Positions 11,030 to 21,944 of a stretch of DNA of 64,000 nt are shown here, piece after piece. Each line of letters opens with the position of its first letter. The stretch's first letter is position 1. This stretch comes from Diabrotica undecimpunctata (Eukaryota > Arthropoda > Insecta > Coleoptera > Chrysomelidae). Made by a program: the position numbers and the translations under genes. A model generated the notes under the pieces. That model saw only the letters and a program-made list of their open reading frames with translations, was not told the origin of the DNA and searched no databases. Where the stretch lies: positions 76,354,660 to 76,418,659 of the forward strand of contig NC_092810.1 in NCBI RefSeq assembly GCF_040954645.1, given 5' to 3'.

Positions 11030-11033
<4 letters not shown>
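9844..11033. repeat. Near-perfect 1.19 kb palindrome (586 bp arms, 18 bp centre)
   Basis: The left arm 9844-10429 and right arm 10448-11033 are reverse complements. By eye I found one mismatch (a T/G difference in 'taatttgtttta' near 10150). The centre is 10430-10447. The outer end reads aaatgtgcactcgtaagtga on both sides and the right arm runs directly into (TA)n. Each arm contains the motif 'caataggcgaaacgt', reminiscent of PLE terminal sequence. Short open frames spanning the centre are mirror images of each other and not genes. A 75-base piece of the same end recurs at 47986-48061. Confidence 0.92.

Positions 11034-11090
<57 letters not shown>
11034..11090. repeat. (TA)n microsatellite
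   Basis: TA dinucleotide run that begins exactly at the outer end of the palindrome. Confidence 0.97.
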
Positions 11091-11095
<5 letters not shown>

Positions 11096-11550
11096 TGTTG
11101 AAGTTTCATCTTCAGCTCTTAAGCTCTGGAATATATAGTCCAAAATATTAGGTTATTATTATTATTAAAGTTATTATACCGATTATATACGATATGGTAG
11201 TCATTATACAATAAGTTCAAATAAGTATAATATAAAAAATTCTATTCGTTTATTGTATAGTATGTTTTATAATATAGTTGTTTATAAATTTAAATACAGG
11301 CTAGAAATACCCTCTTAAACAGGCAAACATTTCTCAGTTTGCCTTGCCCTCTATTACGCGCCTCACTTCGTTCGGCGCGTAATATCGGGCGCGTCAAGAA
11401 AAGTCATGCTTCTCCGCCTCATAAAGTAATATACTATTTTCTTCAAACGTCAAATAATGATGACATTACTTATCTAACTTGATCCTGTCAAAGTTTGATG
11501 TCTCCGCCGGCAGCAGTTTTTTTTCCCATTTCTTTACGGCGGAGGGAAAA

Positions 11551-11733
11551 ATGTTGTCATGGCAACAATATGAAACATGTCACAAAGCAAAAGTACAATT
11601 AATTAATGAGGCATTTTCAAAATTGAAACCGTGCAAAATTGTTCCCGACTCTTGATACGCATTGGTAATTGTTGATGATACTGATGGTCGAGAACAACTT
11701 TCAGCAATCATTCCCGATGTTGGCGAATCATGA
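11551..11733 (+). pseudogene. Short unidentified ORF with one internal stop
   Basis: An ATG-initiated frame of 60 codons interrupted once by TGA at 11653-11655. The sequence is well-formed, non-repetitive protein (MLSWQQYETCHKAKVQLINE near the start; VIVDDTDGREQLSAIIPDVG near the end). It looks like a genuine coding remnant, but I cannot name the family. It ends five bases before the opposing frame ends. Confidence 0.35.
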
Positions 11734-11737
11734 GGGT

Positions 11738-11968
11738 TTAAAATTTTTTTAGCATTATCGTTCTTATCGGACTTGGAGGGCCCAAACGTGCTACTGCATC
11801 ATTAGCCTCGGACTCAATTTCGTTTAGGTTTTCCATTTTCGCACTAAATTTGCGCTTGCGGTTGCAACAACAATAAGCTGTCTTTAATAATTGCAAATAA
11901 CTGTCAAACAACTGTAACCAGGGAGACGCAAATCCCACCGACGACTTAATTATTTTAATTTCTAACAT
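11738..11968 (-). pseudogene. Short unidentified ORF, possibly the N-terminus of a tyrosine-recombinase-like protein
   Basis: A 76-codon frame with an ATG start. An internal segment (MENLNEIESEANDAVARLGP) recalls the N-terminal region of recombinase-like proteins common in insect genomes, but no catalytic part follows. That resemblance is a weak inference. It converges on 11551-11733 inside the same small element. Confidence 0.25.
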
Positions 11969-12289
11969 CTAGACGACTTTGATAGTTGTCACAGTTAATT
12001 TCGAGTAAAAATAGCGTATGAATTGTACTATTTATGGTTGAAAATTGCTACGTTTGAAGAAAAAATAGTATACTTTATTAGGCAAAGAAGCGACTTTTCT
12101 TGACTTGCCCTCTATTACGCTAAGTAATATACTATTTAGTACAATACATAAGGTTTAAGGAGAGAAATTAAAAGCAGAAATATCGCTATTCCAATAAGTA
12201 TTGTTCAGTTCAAAATCAAACAATATGACATTTATATAATTTATTAAAACCTTTGTTTAACTTTTAATTAAATCATAAGATTCTATAAT

Positions 12290-12291
<2 letters not shown>

Positions 12292-12346
<55 letters not shown>
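12292..12346. repeat. (TA)n microsatellite
   Basis: TA run that borders the 3' end of the following LINE. Confidence 0.97.
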
Positions 12347-12348
<2 letters not shown>

Positions 12349-14143
12349 TCATCATCATCATGTGCAGCTTTATCAACCGTTTCCAATTACGGTGTAGCCT
12401 CCCTTATTTCAATGTTATTCTATGTTCTTATTATTATTCGACGATGTCTTAGTTATACGTTGTTCTAATAATTTGCGTTCATTTGCGCCCATATTTTTCT
12501 ATCTTGTGCTATTCGAGACCACGTTGTTCCTGTTAATTTTCTAATATCATAATCCCATCTGAGATTCGGGCGCCTCCTTGGTCTCTTAGCGTTCCTGGGG
12601 TACCACATAGTTGTTCTAGTGGTCCATCTGTTATCTGTTCTTCTTGCCATATGTCCTGCCCATTGCCATTTCAGGGATTTTATTCTTTGGATTACATCAG
12701 TCACCTGGGTTTGCCTCCGTATCCATTCAATTCTTTTACGATCCCTCATTGTTATCCCTAGCATACATCTTTCCATTGCTCTTTGAGTTACTTGGAGTTT
12801 CGACGTTATTTCTCTCTTTAATATCCAAGTTTCACATCCATATGTCAAGACGGGTAATATGCATTGATCAAATACTCTCTTCTTGAGGTATAGTGGCATT
12901 TTGGACTTAAAGACTATGGAATTTCGTCCGAATGCTGACCACGCTTGTTTTATTCGTCTGTTGATTTCCGGAAGTAGTGATCCCGATTTATGTATGAGCT
13001 GTCCCAGGTATATGTATTCATCTACTACTTCTAGCGAGGTTTCATTAATTTTTATTTCCACGTTGGCGATCAGATCATTGCACATTATTTTAGTCTTTGC
13101 TAGGTTCATTTTTAGGCCTACCTCATTGCTGGCTGTATTAAGGTCATTAATTTGCAGTTGTAATTCTTCAGGACTTCTAGCAATTAGAATGATGTCATCA
13201 GCGAATCTAAGATGGTTTAGGTATTCTCCATCTATACATAGACCTTGGTTGTTCCAGTCTAATTTCCGGAAGATATTTTCTAAGGTTGCAGTGAAGAGCT
13301 TAGGGGATATGGTGTCTCCTTGTCGGACTCCTTTCTGAGTGGGAAATTCTGGGGTATTTTCATATATGCTTACTCTAGCTGTGGCCTCTTTGTATATATT
13401 TGCTAGCGTTTCGACATATGGTTTATCTACTCCTTGGTCGACAAGAGCTTCTATGACTGCTCTTGGGTATACGGAGTCAAATGCCTTCTCGAAGTCTATG
13501 AATGCTAGCGCCAGTGGTAGATCATATTCTTTTGTTCTGCTCATTACTTCCCTTAATGTTTGAATATGATCCATTGTGCTGAAGCCACTTCTAAAGCCTG
13601 CTTGCTCTCGGGGTTGTGCAGCGTCAAGTGTGTTCTGTATTCTGTTGTTAATGATTTTGGTGAATACCTTGTATATCACAGGTAGCAAGCTGATCGGTCT
13701 ATAATTTCTAATGTCTTCCTTGCTACCTTTCTTGTGAATAAGGATTATATTGGCTGAATTCCACTTTTTTGGAATATGTCTCGATTTTAGGCAGTCTGTG
13801 TATATTTTTGCTAGGATTTTCCAAGTTGTTTTACCAGCAATCTTTAGAAGTTCGGCTGTAACACCGTCATTACCGGCTGCCTTGCCGTTCTTCATGCTCT
13901 TAAGAGCTGCCTCTACCTCATCCACGAGAACATCTGGTATATCTTCTTGAACCGCAATTTCTTCTTCGCCTATTTCTTGTGCTTCCGGAGCTTTATATAG
14001 ACCCTCGTAGAATTCGGTTACATGTTTTATTATTTCATCCCTATTTGTGATCCTTCCGTTGTTGTTTCCCAATGCTATTATTTGCTTTCTACCGATTGTC
14101 AACTTACTCTTGGTTTTCCTATAGCTTTTATGGTTTTCGATTG

Positions 14144-14148
<5 letters not shown>
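12347..14148 (-). mobile_element. 5'-truncated LINE insertion (RTE-like)
   Basis: Its 3' end is a trinucleotide tail (catcatcatcat on the + strand at 12346-12360) adjoining one (TA)n tract. Its 5' end breaks off inside the ORF at a second (TA)n tract (14149-14190). The 5' half with the endonuclease is missing, as expected from incomplete reverse transcription. Confidence 0.8.
12465..14147 (-). pseudogene. LINE reverse transcriptase, open but lacking its N-terminus
   Basis: The frame is open for about 560 codons to the stop at 12465. It runs back without an ATG into the (TA)n tract (KSYRKTKSKLTIGRKQI before the first plausible start), so the true N-terminus and the APE-type endonuclease are lost. 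RT motifs, numbered from LTIGRK: KNGKAAGNDGVTAELLK (71-87), NYRPISLLPVIYK (133-145), FIDFEKAFDS (201-210, catalytic D203), KGVRQGDTISPKLF (257-270), FADD (300-303). The C-terminal region has YGCETWILK and GHMARR followed by a basic end. No stop or frameshift was found, so the insertion is probably young. Related, more decayed copies occur elsewhere in the window. Confidence 0.88.

Positions 14149-14190
<42 letters not shown>
14149..14190. repeat. (TA)n microsatellite
   Basis: TA run at the truncated 5' end of the LINE. Confidence 0.97.
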
Positions 14191-14193
<3 letters not shown>

Positions 14194-14406
14194 TACTACT
14201 ATATTTTAATAATATTTAATACTATAGTTACTATATATAAGTACTAAGTTTAGGAAGTCCGATTTATTCATTTCGTTTAAAATTCAACTTTCGTATCGAG
14301 ATCACGTAGAAGAAAAACTTTTAATTATTATTAATTAATATACTTAATATACGAACAAATTTAATTTGTCCAACCAATATACGAACTGACTATTTTTTTA
14401 TTCCAG

Positions 14407-14481
14407 GTGACATCACACAAAAAGGATATGAGAAGAAACGAACGAGACTGCTTACCCCATACATTCCTAAACATAACCCAA
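14407..14481 (+). CDS. DIP2: DIP2 exon (DMAP1-binding region)
   Basis: A 75-base exon with a strong acceptor (tttttttattccag) and a consensus donor (CAA|gtaagt). Read as (G)DITQKGYEKKRTRLLTPY then IPKHNP, it matches the N-terminal DMAP1-binding domain of Disco-interacting protein 2, where the segment GDITQKGYEKKR is highly conserved. The exon starts with two bases completing a Gly codon and ends with one base of the next codon. DIP2 proteins are large and carry two adenylate-forming (AMP-binding) domains; roles in lipid handling and neuronal morphology are reported for the family. The initiator exon must lie upstream, outside the window or unrecognised. Sequence match, splice sites and phase agree, so confidence is high. 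Confidence 0.9.
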
Positions 14482-14960
14482 GTAAGTTTTTCATTTCATT
14501 TTTCCAGCTCGGGAAAATTTAATGGCTGAATTAAACCAGTAAATTTCGTTGAAAATTTTCTCGGAAAAGTTTTTTCTAGAAATTATGGCGTTTGCGGGTG
14601 GAGTGGTTTATTCTTTTAACGAGGGTAAACTTGGCGTTCATGATGATAAATACTAAAATAATGAAGTTTTATTGGATATGTATTTTGGGATAAATTAGAA
14701 ATTATTTGGCTATATAAATAATGAGATTTATGCTTTTTTTTTTAATTAATACATTTGGAAACGAAAGATAAATATATTGTAACCCAGACAAAATAGATGA
14801 AAAAAGTGCAGAGCTTGCATTCATTTTCAACATGCTAAATTTTTGTACAGGTATTGAATACGTCATTACAAGTGCTATGCAAAATCATAATCATCGACTG
14901 TAACGAATATCGCGCGACCATTATCTACATCGGTTAAACGTAGTCCCATGCGTGTTTATT
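14482..14960 (+). other. DIP2 intron, no other feature seen
   Basis: AT-rich intronic sequence following the DIP2 donor site. No gene, terminal repeat or RNA gene was recognised. Confidence 0.5.
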
Positions 14961-15119
14961 AATAAAATAAAATAAAATTAAAATAAAATAAAATAAAATA
15001 AAATAAAATAAAATAAAATAAAATAAAATAAAATAAAATAAAATAAAATAAAATAAAATAAAATAAAATAAAATAAAATAAAATAAAATAAAATAAAATA
15101 AAATAAAATAAAATAAAAT
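14961..15119. repeat. (AAAAT)n microsatellite
   Basis: About 30 copies of the pentamer AAAAT with only slight irregularity at the left edge. Frames through it give periodic Phe/Ile/Leu/Tyr protein and are not genes. Confidence 0.97.
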
Positions 15120-15345
15120 TGATTATCGAATCGATTATCGAATCTAATCGATTATCGAATCGATTATTAAATCGAATCAAATATCGCATCTAATTGTATC
15201 GATGATCAAATCAAATAGATTATGGAATCGATTCAATAATCGATTGTCGATTCGGTAATCAATGCGATAATCGATTCGATACTCGATTCGATAATCGATT
15301 CGATAATCGATTCGATACTCGATTCGATTATCGAATCGAATATAG
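15120..15345. repeat. Degenerate tandem array of a short self-complementary unit
   Basis: Many copies of a 10-12 base unit such as cgattatcgaat and cgattcgataat. Because the unit is close to its own reverse complement, the array can fold at many registers. It directly follows the AAAAT array. Confidence 0.9.
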
Positions 15346-17740
15346 ACTGCTGAATACATATTTTTGTAATTTCAAGAAAGGCTGTACGTACAATATGGTG
15401 AATGCAGAAAAGTTTAATTTTTTTGTTGACCAGTATGTGCAAATTTCCAAGGCCATTCTTGTACTAATGTTGAATTAAATGCAACAGATGATCTACAAAC
15501 TTTCTGTGATTTCTTTTTGCGGCAGCTCTCACCGTTTCAGAGATATACGTAAAAAAAACGAAAATTTGCAACCTATGACTTCGGATCGAAAACTGTGCAC
15601 AAGCATTTTTAATGGCCTATTTCAAACCTATACAAAAATCCAGCCTATTGGAATTAATGCTAACTGGAGAATGTCTATTTTGTTTAGACTATCGTTAGTT
15701 TGGGTGGTTCTTTAGATGTAGCGAATATTCCATCTGTGTAATCATCTGAATTTTAAGAATATAGGAAGTTTTTTAAACATATATAAAATATATTAAATTA
15801 AATTAGACATCATATTTTTTATATATACATGAATAATAATAAATACAGAATTTCTTCTTTATAAGTTATAGTTAAAGCGAAGATACAGCGTTTCTCAATT
15901 ATTCAATTTTTTGTTTAGTTAGTGTTGGTTTTGTTTTTGTTACTTTTAAACCTTTTTTTTTTATTCAATATATTAAATGTTCAAATATTCTGAAAAGGCA
16001 CATTTCGTTTTTTTTTTTATTTTTCTACTGATCTTAAATATGGTCTTCTATTGAAAGCCGATGTAAGAATCATCCTAAGTATATAAGTATTTGTATATCT
16101 CTCTTGCTTTTATTTTATTTATTTTTTAATATAACCTTCTCCTTGTCTCTTATGGGCTTTACCTAGTACTTTTATTATCCATTTGACAATATTGACAATT
16201 CATTTGTTGGGAAAGCTCGAGTTTTGTATCATATTTTTTACCGATCACCAAATTTGCAGCCAATATTTTAGGATCAACAAACTTTCAAAAGAGTTAAAAA
16301 TTAAATTTTTAAAATAATAAACTTCTTGCATGAAATGACCAGTCTTTTTACATTCAAATAAATATTGTCCTATCTGATAGATAGTTATCTGGAGTATACA
16401 AATATTCATGAATAAAATATACCCGTCTTTTCACGTCAAATTATGTTGCGGTTATTTTGTAAGATAAACGATTTATTTATTCAGGAACACACCAATATCT
16501 AATTAAGTGTCAAAGAAATCGCACTAATGTTTTAATATTTCTTTTGATTATACAATTTATGGTGGCAGGAATAAATTAGAATAGAAAAATGATACATGTA
16601 TATTAATGATTCTTCTGAAGTTTCTCCAGAGCACTATAAATAATAAATAATATGTATATAATGTTAGCGCAAACATCTTTCAACTTCAAAAAGTTCAATA
16701 ATGTCTTCATTTGGCAATTCATCTTCAATATTGTCTTTATTTTGATGTCTTGCTAGGTTATAGAATGTTGCTGTAGATTAGAACGATTGAATCTTTTCAA
16801 TTTTCAAAAAAATTAATCGTATTATTAATTATAATAATATGTAATTATTATTATTAGTATTATTAATTAAACGTATCGTTTCAAGAACAAAATATGATTG
16901 ACTCAGTAAATTGAAATGTAAGTTGGTGGTTTAGATTTTTTTCCTAGGTGGTGTAGTTATCCTACCGGACAAACAGTGTAACTCGTCGTCCTACCTTTTT
17001 ATATAGATAGATCTTAAATTCTAATATTTCGACCATCTATGTGAATTTGACAGGTGATTAATGTGAATATAATTATCCCTGGTAGTTTAATGTTGAACAG
17101 GTAATAATATATGTTAAGTCAATAATTTAATGTATTTATTTTGGTAAATCAATAAATTCGTTAAATTTTTAATATTTTGCATCTAGTCACATGAAAGGCG
17201 TTCGATGCATAACTACGTACCTGTAAAACATATATGTTTTTATATTATAAAAAATAATATTTTTTAAATTTTACAAAATTACACGCCACTATATAATAAA
17301 AACGAAAATAAATAATTATTGTACGTATATTATGTACCAAAAGAATTTTTTTCGTAAACCACTGACATTCCTTAAACAAGATCGGCCATTGTTATCGGCT
17401 ATCGGACGCAAATGTGTATTCATAGGTTCTATCCTTAGTATATTACATCGTTGATTTCGACTAACCTGTCTTATTATCGTTCAAGTTTACACTGAAATTG
17501 TAGCAACATAATATTAAAAAGTTGTTATTTAGCAAGAGACGAATAGCTTATTGTATTTGAGTCAATAAGTACAGTACTTATTGAACAAGGATACAGTATT
17601 ACAATAATATGATTCATTGTTAAAGCATAACAAAACATACACATAAAAATAGTTGTCGTTGCTTTTAGAATACTGCTATGTAAAATTTGAGAAACATGAT
17701 ATGAACCATGTTCGCTGGTGTGTATGTAGGCTTGTTGATA
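15346..17740. other. No gene seen (DIP2 intron)
   Basis: AT-rich sequence with short poly-T runs. No frame of credible composition, splice-bounded exon, terminal repeat or RNA gene was recognised. Confidence 0.45.
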
Positions 17741-18240
17741 GACAAAAAAAAGTTGTACCCGACGGTCGCGCCGACCGGTCTTGTTGTGCAACCGTGAAAT
17801 CCCACCAGCCGACTTCCCCCTTCCCCATCCAAAATCTGTCTAGTCGTGACGTAGGTAGCATTGTTGGCCAACCTCCTACTCCGACCTCCGACACCAACAC
17901 GAATGAGAAAACCATGATTGAGGAATAAAGTTACAAAACTTTCCGGTGTTTGTGGGAAGGTGATGCGTATTCTAACAAAATATTGGAGGAATGAAGCATA
18001 CAATTCTCTTCTAGAAATCTTCAAAACAGTTTAACCAGATGCAATGTTTGAAAAATAAACTGGGGAATCCGAGAACTGTAACTGTAGTAATGGCCGGAAT
18101 GTGTGTAGCAACAGAGATGATCGGGAAGTTCAGTCTTGCCGAAGCGCGGTCGGGATGTGTGTAGAGCTCAACCCAACAAGAATGGTCGGGAGGTTCAGTT
18201 GTGTCGGATGCTAGGGTTGGGACGGGTGTAGGCCATTTTA
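17741..18240. other. GC-richer island with an imperfect ~65 bp duplication
   Basis: Base composition rises sharply here. At 17757-17900 several overlapping frames on both strands stay open, with no clear winner and no family match. At 18117-18164 and 18180-18232 a unit containing 'ggtcgggaggttcagt' and 'ggacgggtgtagg'-like strings occurs twice with many differences. It could be a diverged repeat or a regulatory patch of the host intron. Confidence 0.4.
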
Positions 18241-18746
18241 GATATTAGTAAGAAACTAGTGGCAAAGTATTTTTTATTGCTTCTGTTAATTTTTTAGTGG
18301 GTTTTTTATTATTCCACTATATTTAATTGTTTTATCTATGTTGAAGAGTGTTGTTGACCATACTTCTCCATGTGTTAGGCGTTTGCTAAGGTTAAATTTC
18401 ATACATTCACTTGTACTTATACTTTGTTATCTGTCTCTTTCAGAGTCATTTTCAGTATATGTTTAAAGTATACAAATACCATAATATAAGTAGTAGCTTT
18501 TGATCTGTAGTATTGTCTATTATAAATATTTTATGTTTCAAAATGAAACTGGTCAGTTATAGACCTGCTTTTACCGGATCCAGCTGGATCTGGATTTTTC
18601 TAGTCCTTGTTTCTTTCCTTCTCCTTATTTACTCTCTGTTTTCTAGAGTGTTTTCTGTCTCTATTGCGGTACCTTCATTGTCTTAAGTATTATTCTTTCT
18701 CATCCTATCAAAATTCAGCTGAATTTTTTGAATTAGCCGAAATAAA

Positions 18747-19019
18747 ATGAATAAAAAAAGTTTTAAAAAATGTTTTGTAAATTTTCGAACAATTTTACCA
18801 ATATTCGTTTGTGTCGTATTTATTATACTTTCCGTGGTATGCGGAATAAAAGGTGGAAAAATACGGATATGTAACGTCGATGTTCTGAAATTTTTTACAA
18901 CTTTTTCTACTGGAGCTATTCAAATTCAAGTTATAAACAATATTCCGGAGACATTTCTACCAAAATCTAAGGTGCAACTCGCTATAATCAACCCCAAACA
19001 GATCCCTAGGCTATTATAA
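18747..19019 (+). CDS. Hypothetical small protein with one predicted membrane segment
   Basis: A 90-codon ATG-initiated frame (aaaATGaat). It has a basic N-terminus (MNKKSFKKCF), a hydrophobic stretch at about residues 14-33 (ILPIFVCVVFIILSVVCGI) fit to span a membrane or act as a signal anchor, and a polar C-terminal part. The composition looks more protein-like than its surroundings, but no family is recognised and no promoter or neighbour supports it. It may be chance or a fragment of a decayed gene. Confidence 0.22.
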   Translation: MNKKSFKKCFVNFRTILPIFVCVVFIILSVVCGIKGGKIRICNVDVLKFFTTFSTGAIQIQVINNIPETFLPKSKVQLAIINPKQIPRLL

Positions 19020-20272
19020 GAGCCACAGTTTTATACTTCTAGATCATATTTATTAGATAACAATATTCGTATATATTTTATTGTAAATTAGCAATTTTTT
19101 TTATTTTGTTGCTTATTTTAGATTTTTTAGAGATTTTTCATCTACTTCCTTGTTACTTAACCTCACCATATTTTTATGTTGTTTAACGATCGTTATTAGT
19201 TTAATTTTATTAGAATAAAATCAATACAAATATTCTAGGTCTTTCGCCAGTCTCAAATACTCCCATTCTGATCTTCTCTTGGAATCCATTTGTTTTAGTT
19301 CAAGATTTAAGGGAGAATATTGATTGCGTCTCATAATATATTAGATATTTCAGTAAAACTGCAGATACCCTTTTTTTGTCCTATCTCAGCGGGATATTAT
19401 AATTCTTTTGATCTATCTGCCTTTCCGGATTTCTCATTTAACATAAAGTGGAAGACTGCAAAAATAGCGATTCATTAATACTTTGCTAGGGAAGGAATTA
19501 TCTTAATCCGCCTTAGTAAAAGTTCCTCAAAAATTATTTGATGTACGTACGTGCCGATATATTTATACTTTAGCGGGGGTATTTATTTTCTTTTAATTTT
19601 AAATTCGTATGTAGAGAATTAAATTTGAAAGACACAAGAAAAATTCTTCTTGATTGCTTTCTGCTAAACATTCCTAATTTCTTTGCGTTATTTAAGTTTA
19701 GCTGTCGTATATCTTTTAAGTACTGATTTTGTATTAATTGCTTTATTTTGTGTTGGTGAATATGCTATCGATTTCGATATAATAGTCCGGCAGCTGGGTA
19801 CCTTTGTATATGCATGGAAGGGTGGATTATTGACAACTCTTTTATATTAAGTAAAATTTTTTGCTGAATACGAATATCCTCGATCTAATTAGTAAAACTC
19901 CTAACTCCATTTCTTGCTACTTTAGGGAAATCGCGAAAAACTCCTTTTCTAATTTTATTTCAAATTTTAAAATAAAAAAAAAAACTGTTATTTTGGATAG
20001 TATTTTGCTAGTTTCTTTCGACAAGTTAAATACATTTAGTAATTTCCTCTTTTATTTAATTATTTTTTAATTTCAATGGGGTTACGCGATTTTCTGTTTA
20101 GTTTATGAGGAGTTGCGAGTTTTTTCTAGAAGACTTGTTACTCTAAGAATGAAAAAAGATGATAAATGACCATTGTTATTATAATGCATTTACTTACATT
20201 TTACAATATAACAATCAAAGTAATTGTATTATAAAATATTAAACCATAAAACATAATTATATATTTTTGTAC
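19020..20272. other. No gene seen (DIP2 intron)
   Basis: AT-rich; the only long frame (19861-20070) is low-complexity Phe/Ile/Asn/Lys sequence. Confidence 0.45.
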
Positions 20273-21930
20273 TCATGTAATGTAAGGTATGTTATCATAA
20301 AACTGATGGAAGTCGCTCGGTAAGGTTCCCTTTAGATCCTGCAGGTCTTTGAATTTCGATGACTCTATTCTCATTGTATGAGACCCGTCTCTAAGACGGG
20401 TCTCATACAATGTTGGCAAGCAATCAATTTTTATGGGGTTCAGCTCTTTGGATCTTCCAGGCAGATCACTCCAGTCATCATCGAAGCTTAGTTTGTACTT
20501 TACTCGTCCGTTTTTGTATAATAATGCACAAATATCTGTAACTGTCGCATCACCTACTCGCCTCCTAGGCCGTATACTTTTCATTGACATAATCTTAGTC
20601 AAATCTTTGAAGTACTGATGTTCCAAGTAGGTAACGTTATATGGATTTTTTTTTCCTTGCCTCTTTGCAAATCTGGACGTAGTCTGCCGGAACATTGATA
20701 ATCTCTCTTACGGACTATTCGTTCAATACAGGAATGCGTCGAATCGGCTTCCATCTGTGTGTGACCCTTAATCAAATATTTTTGATACATCTCTAACCCT
20801 TCAAATAGGATGGGATAGTATAGTACATGGTAGAAACATTCGACTTCGGAGACAATAAAACACTTTGTAGATCCATTGTGAATACGGCTTGATTAAGCGT
20901 AATATCAGTTTTATCTTTGTCTTTTTCCTCCCGTGCCCTGTAACCCTTTTTTCTGTCCTTTTTGGCAATAAATAGAGATGAATTTTTATCTTCAAAAGCG
21001 TTTGAAAATGCTGCAATCGACAAAGGACCTACTTTTTTTCTTCACACCATTGTGACTTGTATAGATCGTAAAGTTTAGCTTTGGTCTGCCATTTTGGTTC
21101 GAGATATAATTTGCTGGACTCTGATCTGCAATAATGTGATTCGATTTTAGCTAAGGAATAAAAAAAGTGGAGTAAACATTTCCTGCGCTCCTCAAACAAT
21201 GACTGTCTTGCATTAGATCTTTTATTTTCTAATGAAATTGATGTAGGTATTGTACTTGAATCTTTGTCCTCTTCTTTGCTTTCCTGTTTCTTTTTTCAAG
21301 ATAAAACAGTCCACTCCCCCAAACTCAAGGTGTTTAAAAACATCGTTTTGCATACTCGTACTTCTTGACCGTCGGATTTTAGTCTTAGATAATATTCGAT
21401 AGAACGAGCTCTGCGGCTTTCTGATTTTATTTTTCTGCCACGAGCACGTTTAGCATCTCCTTGTTTGCATGACATTTGGACAAAAATTTTTTTCTCGTCC
21501 CATGACATTTTCCAAAATTTGCTGAAAATAATTTTCCTGTCACAGTCAATAAGTAAATGATATTTCATTGTTTTGTTTTTTGCTGTGCAACTGCACCTAG
21601 GCTTTATTTTTCTTTCCTCCTTTTCTACAATATAAATCCAATTAGTGTTTTCTTTATCATCTTGGTTTTTCATCTTCTTCCTTCCTTTATATGCTAACCC
21701 TTTTTCTCTATTACTATTCTGCTGATTTACTGACCAACTTTTAGTATTAACATTTTTTCGTTTAGCTCGCTTACGTTTTGGAGTAGTAAATTCATCCTAA
21801 TTTTTATAAGAATGTAGCTCCTGCGAATTATTATCTTGGAGATCGATATTTTCTACAGTGCACATTGAATTCACCTCAGAATCTAAACTCATCAGGGTAA
21901 CTTGATTTAAGTTGATCTCTTGAATATCAT
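20273..21930 (-). pseudogene. Decayed transposase-like gene of the 'SDNC' (DUF7869-like) family
   Basis: Homologous blocks appear in order on the - strand in shifting frames. At 21296-21673 are FWKMSWDEKKIFVQMSCKQ, RRARSIEYYLRLKSDG and VCKTMFLNTLSLGEWTV. At 20801-21023 is FTMDLQSVLLSPKSNVSTMYY. At 20600-20790 is LIKGHTQMEADSTHSCIER, and at 20273-20695 the C-terminal part. The same block order is seen in the better preserved element at 48138-51526. The segment that should hold the SDNC motif is deleted between about 20790 and 20800. Several frameshifts and stops make it inactive. The family name is from memory; the relation to the other copy is read directly. Confidence 0.75.
20372..20412. repeat. 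Perfect 19 bp hairpin with a 3-base loop
   Basis: cattgtatgagacccgtct (20372-20390), loop cta, then its exact complement (20394-20412), inside the C-terminal coding part of the dead transposase. It reads through as LYETRLRDGSHTM, so it is compatible with coding. Confidence 0.9.
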
Positions 21931-21944
21931 TAATTTTTAATTAA

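Larger units (their letters stand above)
11377..12119. mobile_element. Small DNA element with ~73 bp imperfect terminal inverted repeats
   Basis: The left end 11377-11449 (gcgtaatatcgggcgcgtca...) pairs with 12047-12119 with several mismatches. The copy is 743 bp long. Just outside the left end, attacgcgcc/ggcgcgtaat forms a 10-base hairpin, and 'cttgccctctattacgc' occurs at both 11344-11360 and 12103-12119. Inside are two small tail-to-tail frames (11551-11733 and 11738-11968). It is probably non-autonomous; the family is not recognised. Confidence 0.6.

Noticed and set aside
12644..13950. Several + strand frames opposite the LINE RT
   Set aside because: Shadow frames of the - strand LINE ORF, which has all RT motifs.
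15120..15345. Possible CRISPR-like array
   Set aside because: Units are contiguous and degenerate, without unique spacers, and the context is an insect intron.
17653..17928. Possible host exon in the GC-richer island
   Set aside because: Frames are open on both strands over the same stretch and no splice-bounded segment with a known match is visible.
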